Source: Mycobacterium sp. 852013-51886_SCH5428379
Lineage (GTDB): Bacteria > Actinomycetota > Actinomycetes > Mycobacteriales > Mycobacteriaceae
Direction of reading: 5' to 3'
DNA length: 64,000 bases
Assembly (NCBI RefSeq): GCF_001665575.1
Contig: NZ_LZSU01000018.1
Span: 62,001 to 126,000 of the forward strand
Below are positions 52,287-60,811 of this stretch, in pieces. Under the pieces are notes generated by a model. That model searched no databases. It was not told the origin of the DNA and saw only the letters and a list, made by a program, of their open reading frames with translations. Numbering within the stretch: the first letter of the stretch is position 1; each line of letters starts with the position of its first letter. Position numbers and translations under genes: made by a program.

Positions 52287-53354
52287 CTAGTTTCCCCAGC
52301 GCTGCGCAACCGCAACCGCGCGCCCCTCGACCGACCGTATCCATCGTGGGTCAACGATCGGCGTCAGTCCACGCCCACGGACGTAATCGTCAAAAGCCTC
52401 CGCCGTCGTCCATTTTGGACTAAAGCGCAGCACTTCGCGCATCCGCGTCGTGTCCATCACCCTGCCGTAGCTCAGATAGTTCATCTGCTCACGGTCCAGC
52501 TCAGTGTACTTAGTCGCGCGCATCAGCGAATCCACTGCCCAGAGGGCCGATCGCGGGACCGGCAGTGCGATGCGCCCGGACCGACGAATCGCCTGGCTCA
52601 TCATGATGATCCCGGACGCTCCGATGTTGAAAGTGCCCGCCTTGCCCGCGATGGTGGCCCGCTCGAGCGCACCGAGCGCGTCCTGCTCGTGCAGCAGCTG
52701 CAGCCGCGCATCCTGCCCGAGCACCGTCGGCACCACCGGACCGGCCAGGTATCGCGACAGCGCGGTGTCCATCGCCGGGCCGATCATGTTCGCCAGCCGC
52801 AGGATCGTCACCGCGATGTCCGACCGGCGCCGCCCCAGACCGCGAACGTAACCCTCGATGTCCATGCTGTCGCGGGCGAAGCCCTCGGCCGGCGGCCTGC
52901 GGGCGCTGCTGTCCTCGGTGAACAGCACCGGATCGTGCGGACTCGAGCCGTAGACCTCGGACGTGGACTTGAGCACCACCCGGCGCACCGTCGGCGCCTT
53001 CTGGCAGGCCGCGAACAGCTGGATCGCACCCATCACGTTGAGTTCTTTGAGTGCGGCACGGCCGCCGGCCCGCGGCGCGTACGACGCCGCCGCCGCGTGC
53101 ACCACCGTGTCCACCTCGCCGTTGCGAATCACCTTGGCGATGAACGGGTTACGGATGTCGGCGCGCACGAACTCGGCGCGGCCCATGCGGCGCAGCATGT
53201 CCTTGCTCGGCGTCACCGCGTCGACGGCGATGACGTGGTCGATGAGCGGATTCTGCGCCAGCCGGGCGGTCAGGTAGCCGCCGAGGAATCGGCACGCTCC
53301 GGTGACCAGTACCACTTTCGGGTACTGACCGTCCCCCGTCACGGTCGATTCCAC
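52287..53354 (-). CDS. galE2: NAD-dependent epimerase/dehydratase-like protein (GalE2-like)
   Basis: A 355-residue extended-SDR protein with GTG start. The cofactor motif VLVTGACRFLGGYL (about 15-28) and VVHAAAASY (about 83) are present, and KSTSEVYGSSPHD is the catalytic serine region. The usual YxxxK dyad is not visible where expected (FARDSMDIEGYVRGLGRRR), so it may bind NAD and a sugar or lipid without classical epimerase chemistry. Gene order matches Rv0501 (galE2). It is between bS22 and the acyltransferase. Confidence 0.8.
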   Translation of the reverse strand: MESTVTGDGQYPKVVLVTGACRFLGGYLTARLAQNPLIDHVIAVDAVTPSKDMLRRMGRAEFVRADIRNPFIAKVIRNGEVDTVVHAAAASYAPRAGGRAALKELNVMGAIQLFAACQKAPTVRRVVLKSTSEVYGSSPHDPVLFTEDSSARRPPAEGFARDSMDIEGYVRGLGRRRSDIAVTILRLANMIGPAMDTALSRYLAGPVVPTVLGQDARLQLLHEQDALGALERATIAGKAGTFNIGASGIIMMSQAIRRSGRIALPVPRSALWAVDSLMRATKYTELDREQMNYLSYGRVMDTTRMREVLRFSPKWTTAEAFDDYVRGRGLTPIVDPRWIRSVEGRAVAVAQRWGN

Positions 53355-53405
53355 GACGCCAGCCTAACCGTTGCCGCTGTAAGCCACCTGGCGAGCGGCT
53401 GAGCG

Positions 53406-53507
53406 CTACTTGCCGAGTTTTCTGCGCTGGACCCGCGTGCGCCGAAGCAGCTTGCGGTGCTTCTTCTTCGACATGCGCTTACGACGCTTCTTGATGACTG
53501 AACCCAT
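53406..53507 (-). CDS. Small ribosomal subunit protein bS22
   Basis: A 33-residue, extremely basic protein: [20 protein letters not shown] begins it and RRKLGK ends it. It matches Rv0500B, the AURKAIP1/COX24-like peptide seen in mycobacterial 30S ribosome structures and named bS22. A GGAG site lies four bases before the ATG. It is 51 bases upstream of the epimerase gene and in the same direction. Confidence 0.9.
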
Positions 53508-53656
53508 GAACTCCGCTACCTACGTTTCCTGTGTCCGACGCTGGGCCGGCACGGAATCTCGACCCATGCCGTCGCCACATCGGACTCTGACGTCCAACCC
53601 GGACACCTTACCCAAGCCGGGATCGTGACGCGAAAACGCCCGAGCGGCCCGGATGC

Positions 53657-53911
53657 CTAGCCGGCGTCGAAGTAGGAACTCTCCAACATGTCGTGGACCG
53701 CTTTGGCGTGCACGCGGAACGACCGGCCCACCCGCACCGCCGGGAGTTCCCCGTTGTGCACCAGGCGGTAGACCGTCATCTTGCTGACCCTCATCAGGTT
53801 CGCCACCTCGGCGACCGTGAGGAATTGAGCTCGTGGCTGTTGACCATCGGAAGCCCCATCGCGCTTCCCCCCGGCCGAGTCACGTGCCGATGGCCCGTTC
53901 GTAGACGTCAT
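53657..53911 (-). CDS. Excisionase-type helix-turn-helix DNA-binding protein (Rv0500A-like)
   Basis: An 84-residue protein. The start chosen (MTSTNGPS) matches the N-terminus recalled for Rv0500A. After a flexible 28-residue segment comes an excisionase/MerR-type winged helix: FLTVAEVANLMRVSKMTVYRLV (helices about 31-52), HNGELPAVRVGRSFRVH (wing) and a C-terminal helix. Despite the family name no prophage or integrase is nearby; in actinobacteria this is a conserved chromosomal regulator beside proC. Targets unknown. Confidence 0.88.
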   Translation of the reverse strand: MTSTNGPSARDSAGGKRDGASDGQQPRAQFLTVAEVANLMRVSKMTVYRLVHNGELPAVRVGRSFRVHAKAVHDMLESSYFDAG

Positions 53912-54048
53912 CGCAACCCAATCCATCAGGCCCGGGCAGTTCCAGCGGCTTCCCCACCGCTGGACCCACCCGTGCATACACGAGGAGAATAGCGTGGCGG
54001 ATGGGGTTACTGCGACGGGTGTGGGTTATTCGATCGCAATTCAGTGAA

Positions 54049-54951
54049 CTACTCGGATGTAATTCCTAGCTGCTCAGAGCGTGTTTTCGCGGCTTCGACG
54101 GCGTTGGCGACGGCTGACCGCAAACCCCCGCGCTCGAGTTCCCGCAGCCCAGCGGCGGTGGTGCCGGCCGGCGAGGTAACCGTCGCGCGCAATTGGGCGG
54201 CGGTGGTGTCGAAGCCGGTCCCCGCCGACAGCCCGGCCTGCCCGGCCGCGTCCCCCGACGGCTGGGCCTCGTCGAGACGCTCCAGCAGCATCGCCGCCGA
54301 ACCGGCCATCGTCTGCACGACCAGATCCGTCGCCACCGACCGGGACAGGCCCACGGCGACGCCCGCGTCGACCAGCGCCTCGACCATCAGGAAGAAGTAG
54401 GCGGGTCCGGAGCCCGAGACCGCGGTGACCGCGTCCAGCTTCGACTCCGGTACGGGGATGACGCCGCCCACCGCGTCGAACAGCGCCGAGACCTCCTTGA
54501 GGTGCTCGGCGGTGGCGAAGCGGCCGGCCGCGAGCGCGCTGACGCCGCCGCCGACGACGACGGGCGCGTTGGGCATCGCACGCACGACCGGCGCCCCCGC
54601 CGGCAGCTTGTTCTCGTAGTAGGCCGTGGTCACCCCGGCGGCGACGCTGACGAAGACCTGCTCCGCGGTGTCGGTCTCGGCGTTGGCCGCCGCCGCGGCG
54701 ATGTCGTCGATGACGCGCTCCACGTCGTCCGGTTTCACCGCGACGATCACGTAGTGGGCGTTGTCGGTGGCCTCGACGGTCGAGGTGACCAGCACGGAGT
54801 ACTTCTCGGCGAGGAACTTGGCGCGCTGCGGGTTCTTCTCCGCGACGACCAGATCCTTGACCTGTCGACCGGCGCGCAGCAGCCCAGCGAGCAGCGCCTC
54901 TCCCATACTTCCGCCACCGATGATCGCGATTCTGGCCATGGCGCAAAGCAT
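54049..54951 (-). CDS. proC: Pyrroline-5-carboxylate reductase
   Basis: ProC catalyses the last step of proline synthesis with NAD(P)H. The 300-residue protein has the Rossmann motif IAIIGGGSMGEALLAGLL (about 8-25), VVRAMPNAPVVV (about 122), SGSGPAYFFLMVEAL (about 170) and VTSPAGTTAAGLRELE (about 258), all diagnostic. Two close starts exist, 54951 and 54939; the first resembles the Rv0500 N-terminus. It is 13 bases downstream of the thioesterase gene. Confidence 0.95.
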   Translation of the reverse strand: MLCAMARIAIIGGGSMGEALLAGLLRAGRQVKDLVVAEKNPQRAKFLAEKYSVLVTSTVEATDNAHYVIVAVKPDDVERVIDDIAAAAANAETDTAEQVFVSVAAGVTTAYYENKLPAGAPVVRAMPNAPVVVGGGVSALAAGRFATAEHLKEVSALFDAVGGVIPVPESKLDAVTAVSGSGPAYFFLMVEALVDAGVAVGLSRSVATDLVVQTMAGSAAMLLERLDEAQPSGDAAGQAGLSAGTGFDTTAAQLRATVTSPAGTTAAGLRELERGGLRSAVANAVEAAKTRSEQLGITSE

Positions 54952-54964
54952 TGCACGCGGCGGA

Positions 54965-55804
54965 TCAGGCCGGTGCGGGCACCATGGCCAGCTGCCGCGT
55001 CTGCACGATGATGCGGCCGGAGCAGTCGACGACGACGTGGTCCTCGTCGAACCATTCCTGACCGATCTGGGTGGTGGTGCAGATGACCCGCAGCCAGCCG
55101 TCGGCGGGCCGGGCACGGAGGTAGGCGGTCAGCTGCACGGTGGGCGCCCACCCGTACCGACCGACGCCGTACGTGACGGGTGCCGACACGTCGCCGCACA
55201 GCAGCGCGAACAGGACGTCGGGTGCGCCCTCACGAGGCCGCACCCAGTACTCGATCACCGGCGGCCCGCCGTCGGAGCGCGGCTGCATGGTCGTCAGCGA
55301 GGGACGGATGTCGCAGCCGTGCGCGAGGTGGACGATGTCGGCCATCGAGTGACCGGGTCCGATCGGCTCCAGCCCCGGCGGCGGGTCCGGCGTCATCAAG
55401 GGCACTACCGGATTGACCGACAGCAGCGGCGTGCCGTCGTGTTCGGGCTCGGCGAGGGTGACCGCCACCCGCACGGCAGTCCTGTCTCCCTGGTTGAGCT
55501 CCACGTCGACCAGCGACACCCGGCGGCCGCGTTTGCGGACCGTGGTCACGACCTCCATGGCGCCCGGATCGGGCGCCCACAGGAAATTGCCGGACACCGC
55601 GATCGGTTCCGGGCCCGTCGTGCCGTCGCCACCGGACTCGGTGCGGGCCGCCTTCGCGCACAGCGCCAGCATGGTGCCGCCGTGCACCTTCGGGCCGATC
55701 GTCCAGTGTTCGTTGAGCTCGCCGGCGTAGCGGCCGTCCCCGAGCGCGCTCAGGTTCATGGCATCGGAAAACAGCGTGGATGCAGCCACATTTGATTCAG
55801 ACAC
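54965..55804 (-). CDS. Acyl-CoA thioesterase-like (TesB-type double hot-dog) protein
   Basis: A 279-residue protein with a GTG start. It contains two hot-dog domains typical of TesB-like thioesterases: YAGELNEHWTIGPKVHGGTMLALC in the first (about 26-49, with the helix-capping HGG) and YGVGRYGWAPTVQLTAYLRARPADGW in the second (about 221-246). Position corresponds to Rv0499. It would hydrolyse an acyl-CoA, but the usual catalytic Asp-Thr-Gln set cannot be confirmed by eye. It lies in a run of seven minus-strand genes. Confidence 0.8.
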   Translation of the reverse strand: MSESNVAASTLFSDAMNLSALGDGRYAGELNEHWTIGPKVHGGTMLALCAKAARTESGGDGTTGPEPIAVSGNFLWAPDPGAMEVVTTVRKRGRRVSLVDVELNQGDRTAVRVAVTLAEPEHDGTPLLSVNPVVPLMTPDPPPGLEPIGPGHSMADIVHLAHGCDIRPSLTTMQPRSDGGPPVIEYWVRPREGAPDVLFALLCGDVSAPVTYGVGRYGWAPTVQLTAYLRARPADGWLRVICTTTQIGQEWFDEDHVVVDCSGRIIVQTRQLAMVPAPA

Positions 55805-55819
55805 GGGTTCTCCGTCCCC

Positions 55820-56665
55820 TCAGCGCAGCAGGTGGGTGCGGGCGAACTCCAACGACTCGCGCAGCAGCGTCTCGCGTTCGGTCGCGGTGCGTGCCCCCGA
55901 CGTCGTCACCTCCAGGATGACGTGACCACCGAAGTCACCGGCCGCGAGCATCTCGCAGATCTCGACGGTCGGCTGGGTGCCGCGGCCCGGGACCAGGTGT
56001 TCGTCGGTCGACGCACCGCTGCCGTCGGCCAGATGCAGATGCACGAGCCCCTCGCCCATCCGACGGGCCATGTCGATGGCGTCGGTCCCGGCCGTCGCGG
56101 TGTGCGACAGGTCCAGCGTGTAGTGGGCGTGTTTGCCGTCCAGCGGATCAAAGGACGGCGCGAACGCCGAGATCCCCGGACCGGGCCGGCCGCCGCGTTT
56201 GCGCATCCGCTCGATCGAGGTCTGGCCGGCGCCGAAGAAGCGGTCCGCGCGGAACGGGAACATGTTCTCCACGGCGACCATCACCTCGCTGCCCGCCTCG
56301 AGTTCGGCGACCTGTTCGGCGAAGCCCTCGGCGTAGCGGCGCTGCCACCGGAACGGCGGGTGCACGACGACGGTCTGGGCGCCCAGTTGTTCGGCGGCGC
56401 GCACGCTGCGGTCCAGTTTGGTGATCGGGTTGGCCCCCCACACCCGCTGGGAGATCAGCAGGCAGGGCGCGTGCACGGACAGCACCGGTACGCCGTATCT
56501 GGCCGACATCTCCGCCACGGCCTCCACGTCCTGGCTGACCGCTTCGGCCCACACCATCAGCTCGACACCGTCGTAGCCCAGGCGCGCGGCGTACTCGAAA
56601 GCAGCCTCGGTCCTCAGCGGATAGACCGAGGCCGTGGACAGACCGACCTTGATCGCGGGGCGCAC
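55820..56665 (-). CDS. Sugar phosphate isomerase/epimerase-type TIM barrel protein (Rv0498-like)
   Basis: A 281-residue AP endonuclease 2/xylose isomerase-like TIM barrel. The GTG start (VRPAIKVGLSTAS) matches the N-terminus recalled for Rv0498 and lies seven bases after the preceding stop. Metal ligands are likely the glutamate of MVAVENMFPF (about 150), the histidines of HAHYTLDLSHTATAG (about 193-207) and GLVHLHLADG (about 222), and the glutamate of VILEVTTSG (about 256). Substrate not known; could be a keto-sugar or inositol derivative. Confidence 0.85.
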   Translation of the reverse strand: MRPAIKVGLSTASVYPLRTEAAFEYAARLGYDGVELMVWAEAVSQDVEAVAEMSARYGVPVLSVHAPCLLISQRVWGANPITKLDRSVRAAEQLGAQTVVVHPPFRWQRRYAEGFAEQVAELEAGSEVMVAVENMFPFRADRFFGAGQTSIERMRKRGGRPGPGISAFAPSFDPLDGKHAHYTLDLSHTATAGTDAIDMARRMGEGLVHLHLADGSGASTDEHLVPGRGTQPTVEICEMLAAGDFGGHVILEVTTSGARTATERETLLRESLEFARTHLLR

Positions 56666-56672
56666 CTGGCTG

Positions 56673-57911
56673 CTAGCCCGACTGCAACAACGCCAGTGGC
56701 CCCAGGGTGACCAGCGCACCGACGGCGACGGCGATCAGCGTGCTACCGATGTCCTCGGTCTTGCGCACGACGCGCACGCCCACCACGAGGCCGAGGATCA
56801 CCAGCACCGACAGCACGAGCGCCACGATGTTGTTCCACTTCCAGAGTTGGTCGAACGCGATGAAAAGGCCGGCGCCGAACGCGACCGCGAGGATGCACTG
56901 CCCGACCACCCACGCTCCGCGCAGGAACCCCGCCATCCGGCCCGTGCGCTCGGCCTCGGGCTCGGCCTCGGTGTCGTCAGCCCGGGGCGCCGTGTCGTCG
57001 GCGGTCGACTGGCCGCCGAACAGCGCGCCGGCCGTGGAGCCGAAGAAGGACGGTGCCTTGTCGCCGGCTTTGCGGTCGGCATCGAGGTCTTCGTCGTCGA
57101 GATCGTCGGCGAGGTCCTCGTCGACGAGATCGTCTTCCAGGTCCTCTCTGAGGTCGGCATCGAAGTCGTCATCGACCTCGTGCAGCGCCGGCTCGTCCAG
57201 GGCGATCGGCGGCTCGAGGAGATCACCGTTGTCGAGCAGGTCCTCGTCCTCGTCGATCTCGACGACCGGATCGGGGCTCATCTCCTCGGCGCCGACCGGG
57301 GCCGAGGAGCGCGAGCCGAACGACCACGGGCGACGGCGCTGGGGTTTGAAGTCGACCGGCTCGTCCATGGCCTCGCGGGCCTTCAGATGTGCCGCGTAAT
57401 CGGCTTCGGCGGCGTCCTCGACGATCGTGTCTTCGAGGTCCTCGGCGTCTTCGAGGTCTTCGGCCTCGTCGATGTCTTCGGCCTCGTCGATGTCTTCGGC
57501 GTCCTCGACGACGTCAGCGTCCTCGGTGACCGCTGCAGGCTCTTCTGCGGCAGGCTCTTCCGCCGGCTCCTCTGCGGGGGATTCCGCGACCGCCTCTTCG
57601 GGGACCTCGGCCTCGTCGGGCTCCTCCGGCGGAACCTCGGGCGCCTCGGGTTCGGCCGGTGCGACCTCCTCGACGGGCGGTTCCGGCTCTGGTTCGGGCG
57701 TCTCGGGCTCGGGCGTCACCACCGGGATCGAACCCGTGCGGTCGGTGATGATGGGGATCTCGCCGGTCAGTTCGGCCACGGTGACCGCATCGGCGTTACC
57801 CCGGCGCCGTCGCCGCCGCCCGCCCGCGGGGGGTGCGCCGATCGTGCCGTTCTTGGCCAGCAATTCAGCGACCGAGATCGGCCGGGTGTTGCTGTTGTCT
57901 GGTCCTGTCAT
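56673..57911 (-). CDS. Acidic-repeat membrane protein (Rv0497-like)
   Basis: A 412-residue protein. Residues 1-60 are basic and hydrophilic (GGRRRRRRGNAD), about 60-300 are dominated by Glu, Asp, Pro and Ala (EPEPEPPVEEV; EDIDEAEDIDEAED; REDLEDDLVDEDL), and the C-terminus has three helices (about 337-357, 361-382, 390-408). The acidic cytoplasmic region is longer than I recall for Rv0497 (about 310 residues) and contains an 18-bp DNA repeat. It overlaps ppx by four bases. It may organise membrane or cation-binding complexes; function unknown. Confidence 0.82.
   Translation of the reverse strand: MTGPDNSNTRPISVAELLAKNGTIGAPPAGGRRRRRRGNADAVTVAELTGEIPIITDRTGSIPVVTPEPETPEPEPEPPVEEVAPAEPEAPEVPPEEPDEAEVPEEAVAESPAEEPAEEPAAEEPAAVTEDADVVEDAEDIDEAEDIDEAEDLEDAEDLEDTIVEDAAEADYAAHLKAREAMDEPVDFKPQRRRPWSFGSRSSAPVGAEEMSPDPVVEIDEDEDLLDNGDLLEPPIALDEPALHEVDDDFDADLREDLEDDLVDEDLADDLDDEDLDADRKAGDKAPSFFGSTAGALFGGQSTADDTAPRADDTEAEPEAERTGRMAGFLRGAWVVGQCILAVAFGAGLFIAFDQLWKWNNIVALVLSVLVILGLVVGVRVVRKTEDIGSTLIAVAVGALVTLGPLALLQSG
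57457..57510. repeat. 18-bp tandem repeat in the acidic membrane protein gene
   Basis: Two identical 18-base units (TCTTCGGCCTCGTCGATG at 57457-57474 and 57475-57492) are followed by a third with three changes (57493-57510). In frame on the minus strand each unit encodes the hexapeptide IDEAED or a variant. The in-frame period predicts length variation between strains. Confidence 0.85.
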
Positions 57912-58939
57912 CGTGTGTTGCCGCCTCTGGGCCTGAGCGTCTCTCGTCCAGCATCTCGCACCGGGAGCTCCATCGCGGCCAGATTGTCGGCACCGCCGAC
58001 GAACGCGGTGCCGTCGGCCTCGCTGTCGAGTTTCCGCAAGATCAATCCCTCTCTGAGCGCCCAGGGGCAGATGTCGACGGACTCGATCGAGAGCGCTTTC
58101 ATACTCGCCTCAGCCACCAGGGCTCCCGCCACGATCTGTGGCGCCCGGTCGGCACTCACCCCTTCCAATTCCGCTCGATCAGCCGCGGTCATCCTAGAGA
58201 TGAAGGCTATGACCTGCCGCAGCCCGGCTGCCGTCAGCGTCCGTTTCACCCGTGGACCGGCCGCGGACGGGGCCGCGCCGGTGAGCCGGGCCAGGCTGCG
58301 GAACGTCTTCGAGCTGGCGACCGTCAGATCCGGGCTGCCCGCCTTGAGCACCTCGGCGCCGGCATCGGCCAGCTCGGTGGCCAGCCAGTCCCGCAGCATC
58401 GCCACCCGCCGGCGGCCCGGCGGATCGTCCGACAGCCATTCCCGGGTGAGCCGGCCCGCGCCCAGCGGCAGCGACAGCGCGACCTCCGGCACCTCGTCGA
58501 CTCCGTTGGACAGCTCCAGCGAGCCGCCGCCGATGTCGATGTTGATGATCCGGCCCGCGCTCCAGCCGTACCAGCGGCGCACCGCCAGGAAGGTCAGCCG
58601 GGACTCGTCGACCCCGCTGAGCACCTGCAGCTGCACCCCGGTCTCGGCGAGTACCCGGGCGAGGACATCCTCGGAGTTGGTCGCGTCGCGGACCGCCGAC
58701 GTCGCGAAGGCCATCAGCTCCGCACATCCGGAGCTCGCCGCGATCTTGGCGAACTCGTCGACGGTGTCGACCAGCCGGTCGGCGCCTTTGCGGGTCAGCT
58801 TGCCCGAACCGTCGATCGCCTCGGCCAACCGCAACGGGGCCTTGGTCGAACTCATCGGCGTGGGGTGGCCACCACGGCGCGCGTCCACCACCAGCAGGTG
58901 AACCGTGTTGCTGCCCACGTCCAAGACGCCCAATCGCAC
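57908..58939 (-). CDS. ppx1: Exopolyphosphatase (Ppx/GppA family)
   Basis: A 343-residue ASKHA-fold enzyme starting at GTG. The first phosphate loop is [16 protein letters not shown] (about 5-20), followed by [16 protein letters not shown] (about 80) and the second loop [15 protein letters not shown] (about 136-150). Single-unit Ppx proteins of this length release phosphate from short polyphosphate; M. tuberculosis Rv0496 is of this type. It is the first gene of a run continuing with the acidic membrane protein, linking to the phosphate theme of senX3-regX3 nearby. Confidence 0.92.
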   Translation of the reverse strand: MRLGVLDVGSNTVHLLVVDARRGGHPTPMSSTKAPLRLAEAIDGSGKLTRKGADRLVDTVDEFAKIAASSGCAELMAFATSAVRDATNSEDVLARVLAETGVQLQVLSGVDESRLTFLAVRRWYGWSAGRIINIDIGGGSLELSNGVDEVPEVALSLPLGAGRLTREWLSDDPPGRRRVAMLRDWLATELADAGAEVLKAGSPDLTVASSKTFRSLARLTGAAPSAAGPRVKRTLTAAGLRQVIAFISRMTAADRAELEGVSADRAPQIVAGALVAEASMKALSIESVDICPWALREGLILRKLDSEADGTAFVGGADNLAAMELPVRDAGRETLRPRGGNTR

Positions 58940-59034
58940 GTATCCAACCTAGACCGTCCCCACCTGCGGTCCTCGCGCCGACACCCTTGTCTATACGGGG
59001 CAGCCCCTGGAAGGTGGTAGTAGCGTTGACGATC

Positions 59035-59811
59035 GTGACCGACTGCCATCCCGGCGAGGTCGAACTGGACTTCGCCCGCGAATGGGTCGAGTTCTACGAC
59101 CCTGATGATCCCGCGCACCTGATCGCGGCGGACCTGACATGGCTGTTGTCGCGGTGGACCTGCGTTTTCGGCACCCCGGCGTGCCGGGGCACCGTGGAGA
59201 ACCGCCCCGACGACGGCTGCTGTTCGCACGGCGCGTTCCTGTCCGACGACGACGACCGGGCGCGGCTCGACGACGCGGTCACGCACCTGACCGCCGAGGA
59301 CTGGCAGTTCCGGGACAAAGGGCTGGGCAAAAAGGGCTACCTCGAGATGGACGAGTACGACGACAAGCCCAACCTGCGTACGCGAAAGTACAAAGGCGCC
59401 TGCATCTTCCTCAATCGTCCCGGTTTTCCCGGCGGCATCGGTTGCGCGCTGCACACCAAGGCACTGGCCCTGGGTGTGGAGCCGCTGACCATGAAGCCCG
59501 ACGTGTGCTGGCAGCTGCCGATCCGGCGCAGCCAGGAGTGGGTGGAGCGGCCCGACGGGTCGGAGATCCTCAAGACCTGGATCACGGAGTACGACCGCCG
59601 CGGCTGGGGTGAGGGCGGCGCCGATCTGCACTGGTACTGCACCGGAGATCCGGCGGCGCACGTCGGCGCCCGTCAGGTCTACGAGTCGTACGGTCCGGAA
59701 CTCACCGAGATCCTGGGCGAGAAGGCCTACGCCGAGCTGGCCGCGATGTGCAAGCGGCGCAACGGCCTTGGGCTGATCGCAGTGCATCCGGCGACGCGAG
59801 CCGCACAGTGA
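59035..59811 (+). CDS. Cysteine-rich conserved protein, YkgJ-like metal-binding pattern (Rv0495c-like)
   Basis: A 258-residue protein. Cysteines are arranged as C-x6-C-x11-CC (about 42-62), then CIFL (about 122), GCALH (about 139), DVCWQLP (about 158) and WYCTG (about 203). The order CC, CIFL, GCxxH, P-x-x-C recalls YkgJ/UPF0153 proteins thought to chelate zinc or iron. The GTG at 59035 is used; a TTG at 59026 is eight bases after an AAGGTGG site and is a serious alternative. Coupled to the YciI gene by GTGA. Matches the position of Rv0495c. Confidence 0.78.
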   Translation: MTDCHPGEVELDFAREWVEFYDPDDPAHLIAADLTWLLSRWTCVFGTPACRGTVENRPDDGCCSHGAFLSDDDDRARLDDAVTHLTAEDWQFRDKGLGKKGYLEMDEYDDKPNLRTRKYKGACIFLNRPGFPGGIGCALHTKALALGVEPLTMKPDVCWQLPIRRSQEWVERPDGSEILKTWITEYDRRGWGEGGADLHWYCTGDPAAHVGARQVYESYGPELTEILGEKAYAELAAMCKRRNGLGLIAVHPATRAAQ

Positions 59812-60122
59812 GTTCGACACCGCCGGGCAGCGGCCTGTTCCTGTTCCAGCTCATCCCGCCGCGCGCCGACTTCGCCCAGACCATGACGGCCGACGAACAG
59901 CAGGCCATGGCCGGCCACCAGGACTACTGGCGCGAGCTGCTCGCCGCCGGCCGGGTGGTGGTCTACGGTCCGGTCGCCGATCCGGAGGGGGTGTGGGGTC
60001 TGGGCGTGCTGCGGGCTCCCGACCGCGCGGAGGTCCTCGAGATCGGCAACCGGGATCCGTCGGTGTTGGCCGGGGTCAACACCTTTCAGGTGTTCGAGAT
60101 CCTGGACGGCGTCACGGGCTGA
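59808..60122 (+). CDS. YciI-like domain protein
   Basis: A 104-residue ferredoxin-fold protein of the YciI family. GTG start in overlap with the previous stop. [17 protein letters not shown] begins the first strand, [23 protein letters not shown] (about 41-63) carries the family's conserved histidine and GPV turn, and [14 protein letters not shown] closes the sheet. Proteins of this family are small putative enzymes or dimerising partners. Translational coupling to the cysteine-rich protein suggests joint function. It is convergent with regX3, two bases apart. Confidence 0.83.
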   Translation: MSSTPPGSGLFLFQLIPPRADFAQTMTADEQQAMAGHQDYWRELLAAGRVVVYGPVADPEGVWGLGVLRAPDRAEVLEIGNRDPSVLAGVNTFQVFEILDGVTG

Positions 60123-60124
60123 AC

Positions 60125-60811
60125 TCAGCCCTCGAGTTTGTAGCCGAGGCCCCGGACGGTCACCAGGTGCACCGGGTTGGCAGGGTCGGCTTCGATCTTG
60201 GAACGCAGCCGCTTGACGTGGACGTCGAGGGTCTTGGTGTCGCCGACGTAGTCCGCACCCCACACCCGGTCGATCAGCTGACCGCGGGTGAGCACCCGGC
60301 CGCTGTTGCGCATCAGGTATTCGAGCAGGTCGAACTCCTTGAGCGGCAACGTGATTGGTTGTCCGTTCACGCTGACGACGTGGCGTTCGACGTCCATCCG
60401 GACCGGACCGGCCTCGAGCACCCCGTCGGCGAGACCGGCGTCCTCGGCCTCCGCACCCCGCCGTAGCACCGCGCGGATCCGGGCGATGAGTTCACGCGCC
60501 GAGTACGGTTTGGTGACGTAGTCGTCGGCGCCGAGTTCCAAACCGACCACCTTGTCGATCTCGCTGTCCCGCGCGGTCACCATGATCACCGGGACACTCG
60601 AGCGAGCCCGCAGCTGCTTGCACACGTCGGTGCCGCTCATGCCGGGCAGCATCAGGTCCAGCAGCACGATGTCGGCGCCGGAACGTTCGAATTCGGCCAG
60701 GGCGGACGGGCCGTCGCCGACGACGGTGGCCTCGAACCCCTCCTTCCGCAGCAGAAAGGCCAGGGGATCAGCCAAGGACTCCTCGTCCTCCACGATCAAC
60801 ACACTGGTCAT
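60125..60811 (-). CDS. regX3: Response regulator RegX3
   Basis: RegX3 is the DNA-binding partner of SenX3 and controls phosphate-starvation genes. The 228-residue protein has receiver residues EDEES (about 9), [11 protein letters not shown] (Asp about 52) and VTKPYSARE (Lys about 101), then the winged-helix domain with [12 protein letters not shown] and [12 protein letters not shown] (about 195-206). The ATG overlaps the senX3 stop by four bases; in M. tuberculosis, as I recall, the two are separated by repeats. Preceded by a triple 11-bp repeat upstream of senX3. Confidence 0.96.
   Translation of the reverse strand: MTSVLIVEDEESLADPLAFLLRKEGFEATVVGDGPSALAEFERSGADIVLLDLMLPGMSGTDVCKQLRARSSVPVIMVTARDSEIDKVVGLELGADDYVTKPYSARELIARIRAVLRRGAEAEDAGLADGVLEAGPVRMDVERHVVSVNGQPITLPLKEFDLLEYLMRNSGRVLTRGQLIDRVWGADYVGDTKTLDVHVKRLRSKIEADPANPVHLVTVRGLGYKLEG

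Noticed and set aside
53657..53911. Prophage excisionase as evidence of a mobile element
   Set aside because: The protein is a conserved mycobacterial chromosomal gene beside proC (Rv0500A-like); no integrase, attachment site or phage gene is nearby.
57457..57510. CRISPR-like array
   Set aside because: The repeats are directly adjacent, 18 bases long, without spacers, and in frame within a coding gene.
56634..58901. 755-codon plus-strand open frame over the acidic membrane protein and ppx
   Set aside because: It is the complement of GAG/GAC-rich codons; no motif, no ribosome-binding site, and both minus-strand genes are well supported.
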